Assembly (NCBI GenBank): GCA_027021325.1
Contig: JALUUN010000533.1
Coordinates: 1-7,381 of the forward strand
Direction: 5' to 3'
Source: Planctomycetota bacterium
Lineage (GTDB): Bacteria; Planctomycetota; UBA1135
Length of the DNA stretch: 7,381 nucleotides
Part shown: positions 5,774 to 7,381 of the stretch, in pieces
How positions within the stretch are numbered: position 1 is the stretch's first letter
How the letters are laid out: each line of letters opens with the position of its first letter
Notes under the pieces: generated by a model
Databases searched by the model: none
What the model was told of the DNA's origin: nothing
The model's input: only the letters and a program-made list of their open reading frames with translations
Made by a program: the position numbers and the translations under genes

Positions 5774-7336
5774 GTGCGACGGAGTGCCGCCTGGATGCGC
5801 CTGCTCCTGGCCCTGGCGGGGGCGGGCTGCGTCCCCGCGCCGCCGCCGGGGCTCGTCATCGCCAACGGCTCCGACCCCCAGGTGCTGGATCCGCACCGAG
5901 CGACCGGCGCGCCCGAAGCGCGGGTCCTCTCCGCTCTGCACGCCGGCCTGACCCGTCTGGATCCGCGCAGCCTCGAGCCCCGGCCCGACCTCGCCGAGTC
6001 CTGGGAACGGGACCCAGCGGGCCGCGTCTGGACCTTCGTCCTGCGCGAGAACCTGCACTGGTCCGACGGCCGGCCGCTGAGCGGCGAGGACCTGGTCGAG
6101 TCCTGGCACCGCCTGCGCGATCCAGCCACCGCCGCTCCCTACCGGAACTGGCTGGAAGACCTCGAGGAGCTGCGCCTTGAGGGCCGCGAACTCCGGGTCC
6201 GTTTCCGCCACCCCCGGCCGCGCTTCGCCGAGATGTGCGCGTGGCACGCCCTCGCGCCCCTGCCTCCGGAGATGCGGCGGCGCGGGCCCGCCGACCCCCT
6301 GCCCCCGCGCCTCGTGGGCTCCGGCCCCTTCCGCCTGGCGGAACGGCGCATCCGGGACCGGATCCGGGTGGAGCCGAATCCCTGGTACTGGGACGCCGGG
6401 CGCGTGCGTCTGCCGGCCATGGACTTCCTGACCGTGGAGTCGGGGTTCACCGCCCTCAACCTCTTCCTCACCGGCGACGCGCACTTCCTGGCCGACTTCC
6501 CCGCCCTCGCCCGGCCGGCCCTGGAGGAGCGCGAGCGGCGCCGCGCCCGGGAGGCGGCCGCCCGCGGCCTGCCGCCGCCCCGCCCGGAGTACGCCCCCGC
6601 CCCCTTCCTGGCGACGGCCTTCCTGCGCCTGAACTGCAGCCGCCCGCCCCTGGACGATCCGCGCCTGCGCCTGGCCCTGGCCCTCAGCCTGGACCGGGAG
6701 GCCCTGGCCCGCCTCGCCGGCGGAGGGCGCCGGCCGGCCTTCTCCCTGGTCCCGCCGTGGATGCCCGACTACGAGCCCGCCCGATGCCTGCCGCCGGACC
6801 TGGAGACCGCCCGCGCCCTGGTCCAGGCCGTGGCCGAGGAGCGCGGCGGCCTTCGTCCCCTGGAGCTCCTGACCACCGGCGGGGAGCTCCACCGCGACAC
6901 CGCCGAGGCCCTCCAGGACCACTGGCGCCGGAGCCTGGGCCTGGAGATCCGCATCACCGTGCAGGAGTGGAAGGTGCTCCTGGCCGCCCAGAACGCCCTG
7001 GAGTACGACCTGAGCCGCTCCTCCTGGATCGGCGACTACCTGGATCCGGAGACCTTTCTGGAGGTCTTCCGCAGCGGCTCCGGAAACAACCGCACCGGCT
7101 GGGCGGACATGGTCTACGACCGGCTCCTCGACCGCGCCCGCGCCGCCGCCGACGCCGCCGAGCGCGCCCGCCTGCTGCAGGCCGCCGAACAGCGCCTCCT
7201 CGACCAGGCGCCGGTCCTGACTCTCTGGTTCGAGACCGGCACCGAACTCGTCTCGTCCCGGGTGCTGGGCTTCGAACGCAACCTCCGGGGCGTCGTGGAC
7301 TGGGCCGGCCTCGCCCTGGCCCCGGAGGCAGAATGA
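5774..7336 (+). CDS. oppA: Oligopeptide-binding lipoprotein, OppA-like (SBP family 5)
   Basis: A 520-residue extracytoplasmic peptide receptor that hands ligands to the importer. E. coli OppA has 543 residues, so it is full length. The N-terminus MRRSAAWMRLLLALAGAGC reads as a lipoprotein signal with lipid Cys19 and a loose lipobox. Family signatures in order: GSDPQVLDPHRATG (32-45), LAESWERDPAGRVWTFVLR, WSDGRPLSGEDLVESW (96-111) with RLRDP, GSGPFRL (182-188), PPLDDPRLRLALALSLDRE (about 291-309), QEWKVLLAAQ (397-406), then SSWIGDYLDPETFLEVF and NNRTGWADMVYDRLL. The QEWK to NN part closely follows OppA rather than DppA. An Arg/Glu then Pro-rich stretch (about 249-276) is unusual. The GTG start gives an 18-residue signal; the ATG at 5795 has a GGAG ten bases upstream but leaves only 11 residues before the cysteine, so GTG is preferred without certainty. 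The stop overlaps the next start as ATGA. Confidence 0.95.
   Translation: MRRSAAWMRLLLALAGAGCVPAPPPGLVIANGSDPQVLDPHRATGAPEARVLSALHAGLTRLDPRSLEPRPDLAESWERDPAGRVWTFVLRENLHWSDGRPLSGEDLVESWHRLRDPATAAPYRNWLEDLEELRLEGRELRVRFRHPRPRFAEMCAWHALAPLPPEMRRRGPADPLPPRLVGSGPFRLAERRIRDRIRVEPNPWYWDAGRVRLPAMDFLTVESGFTALNLFLTGDAHFLADFPALARPALEERERRRAREAAARGLPPPRPEYAPAPFLATAFLRLNCSRPPLDDPRLRLALALSLDREALARLAGGGRRPAFSLVPPWMPDYEPARCLPPDLETARALVQAVAEERGGLRPLELLTTGGELHRDTAEALQDHWRRSLGLEIRITVQEWKVLLAAQNALEYDLSRSSWIGDYLDPETFLEVFRSGSGNNRTGWADMVYDRLLDRARAAADAAERARLLQAAEQRLLDQAPVLTLWFETGTELVSSRVLGFERNLRGVVDWAGLALAPEAE
7324..7328 (+). promoter_or_regulatory. Shine-Dalgarno sequence for the gene cut by the right edge
   Basis: GGAGG ends four bases before the ATG at 7333, inside the last codons of the oppA-like gene. 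Together with the ATGA overlap it supports a coupled downstream gene. Confidence 0.6.
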
Positions 7337-7381
7337 GGCGGCGCCTTCTGACCCGGCTCCTCGCCTGGGGCGCGACCGTAC
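7333..7381 (+). CDS. oppB: Start of probable oligopeptide ABC permease (OppB-like), partial
   Basis: Only the first 16 codons are present: MRRRLLTRLLAWGATV. The ATG overlaps the oppA stop codon (ATGA) and has GGAGG four bases upstream. A short basic n-region with paired arginines leading into a hydrophobic helix is how OppB/DppB permeases usually begin, and a permease is what the importer still lacks in this window. The identity rests on context and these few residues, so it is a probable call; the rest lies beyond the right edge. Confidence 0.68.
   Translation, partial: MRRRLLTRLLAWGATV

Overview
The window is very GC-rich (about 70 % by eye) with a strong preference for G or C at third codon positions. 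It reads as chromosomal DNA of a Gram-negative-type (diderm) bacterium: it encodes an outer-membrane secretin and two predicted lipoproteins. The secretin's N-terminal plan (TPR-like repeats, coiled coil, then a 'DVxDL...DFxGP' block and a 'TPEVxxxIxxxLxxLR' block) is one I associate with Planctomycetota and neighbouring environmental phyla. That placement is a lean from memory, not a demonstration. I see no mobile element, CRISPR array, tRNA or rRNA.

Layout. Bases 1-354 hold no gene I can support, only small inverted repeats. Bases 355-3015 (+) encode an 886-residue secretin-family protein with a lipoprotein-like N-terminus. Two hairpins follow, one across its stop codon and a strong 14-bp one at 3036-3068. 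The second lies between convergent genes and probably ends transcription from the left.

Bases 3088-7381 are an oligopeptide (Opp/Dpp-type) ABC importer locus in two divergent arms. The minus arm reads oppD-like ATPase (5734-4694), oppF-like ATPase (4697-3816), then a HAD-superfamily hydrolase (3819-3088). The plus arm reads an oppA-like binding lipoprotein (5774-7336) and the first 16 codons of what is probably the oppB-like permease (from 7333, cut by the window edge). All three junctions within the arms are 4-bp start/stop overlaps (GTGA, ATGA, ATGA), and each downstream gene has a purine-rich Shine-Dalgarno sequence. The two arms are separated by only 39 bp if the GTG start of oppA is right. 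Each lead gene has a -10-like hexamer 6-7 bases before its start and no Shine-Dalgarno sequence, which suggests mirrored promoters giving leaderless mRNAs.

How the parts work together. OppA should capture peptides outside the inner membrane, the permeases (mostly beyond the right edge) should form the channel, and OppD/OppF should power it with ATP. The co-translated HAD hydrolase is the non-standard member of the unit and its substrate is unknown. The secretin looks like a separate transcription unit. The main points of interest are the 39-bp divergent promoter region, the HAD gene coupled to the importer, the composite secretin, and the unequal C-termini of the two ATPases.
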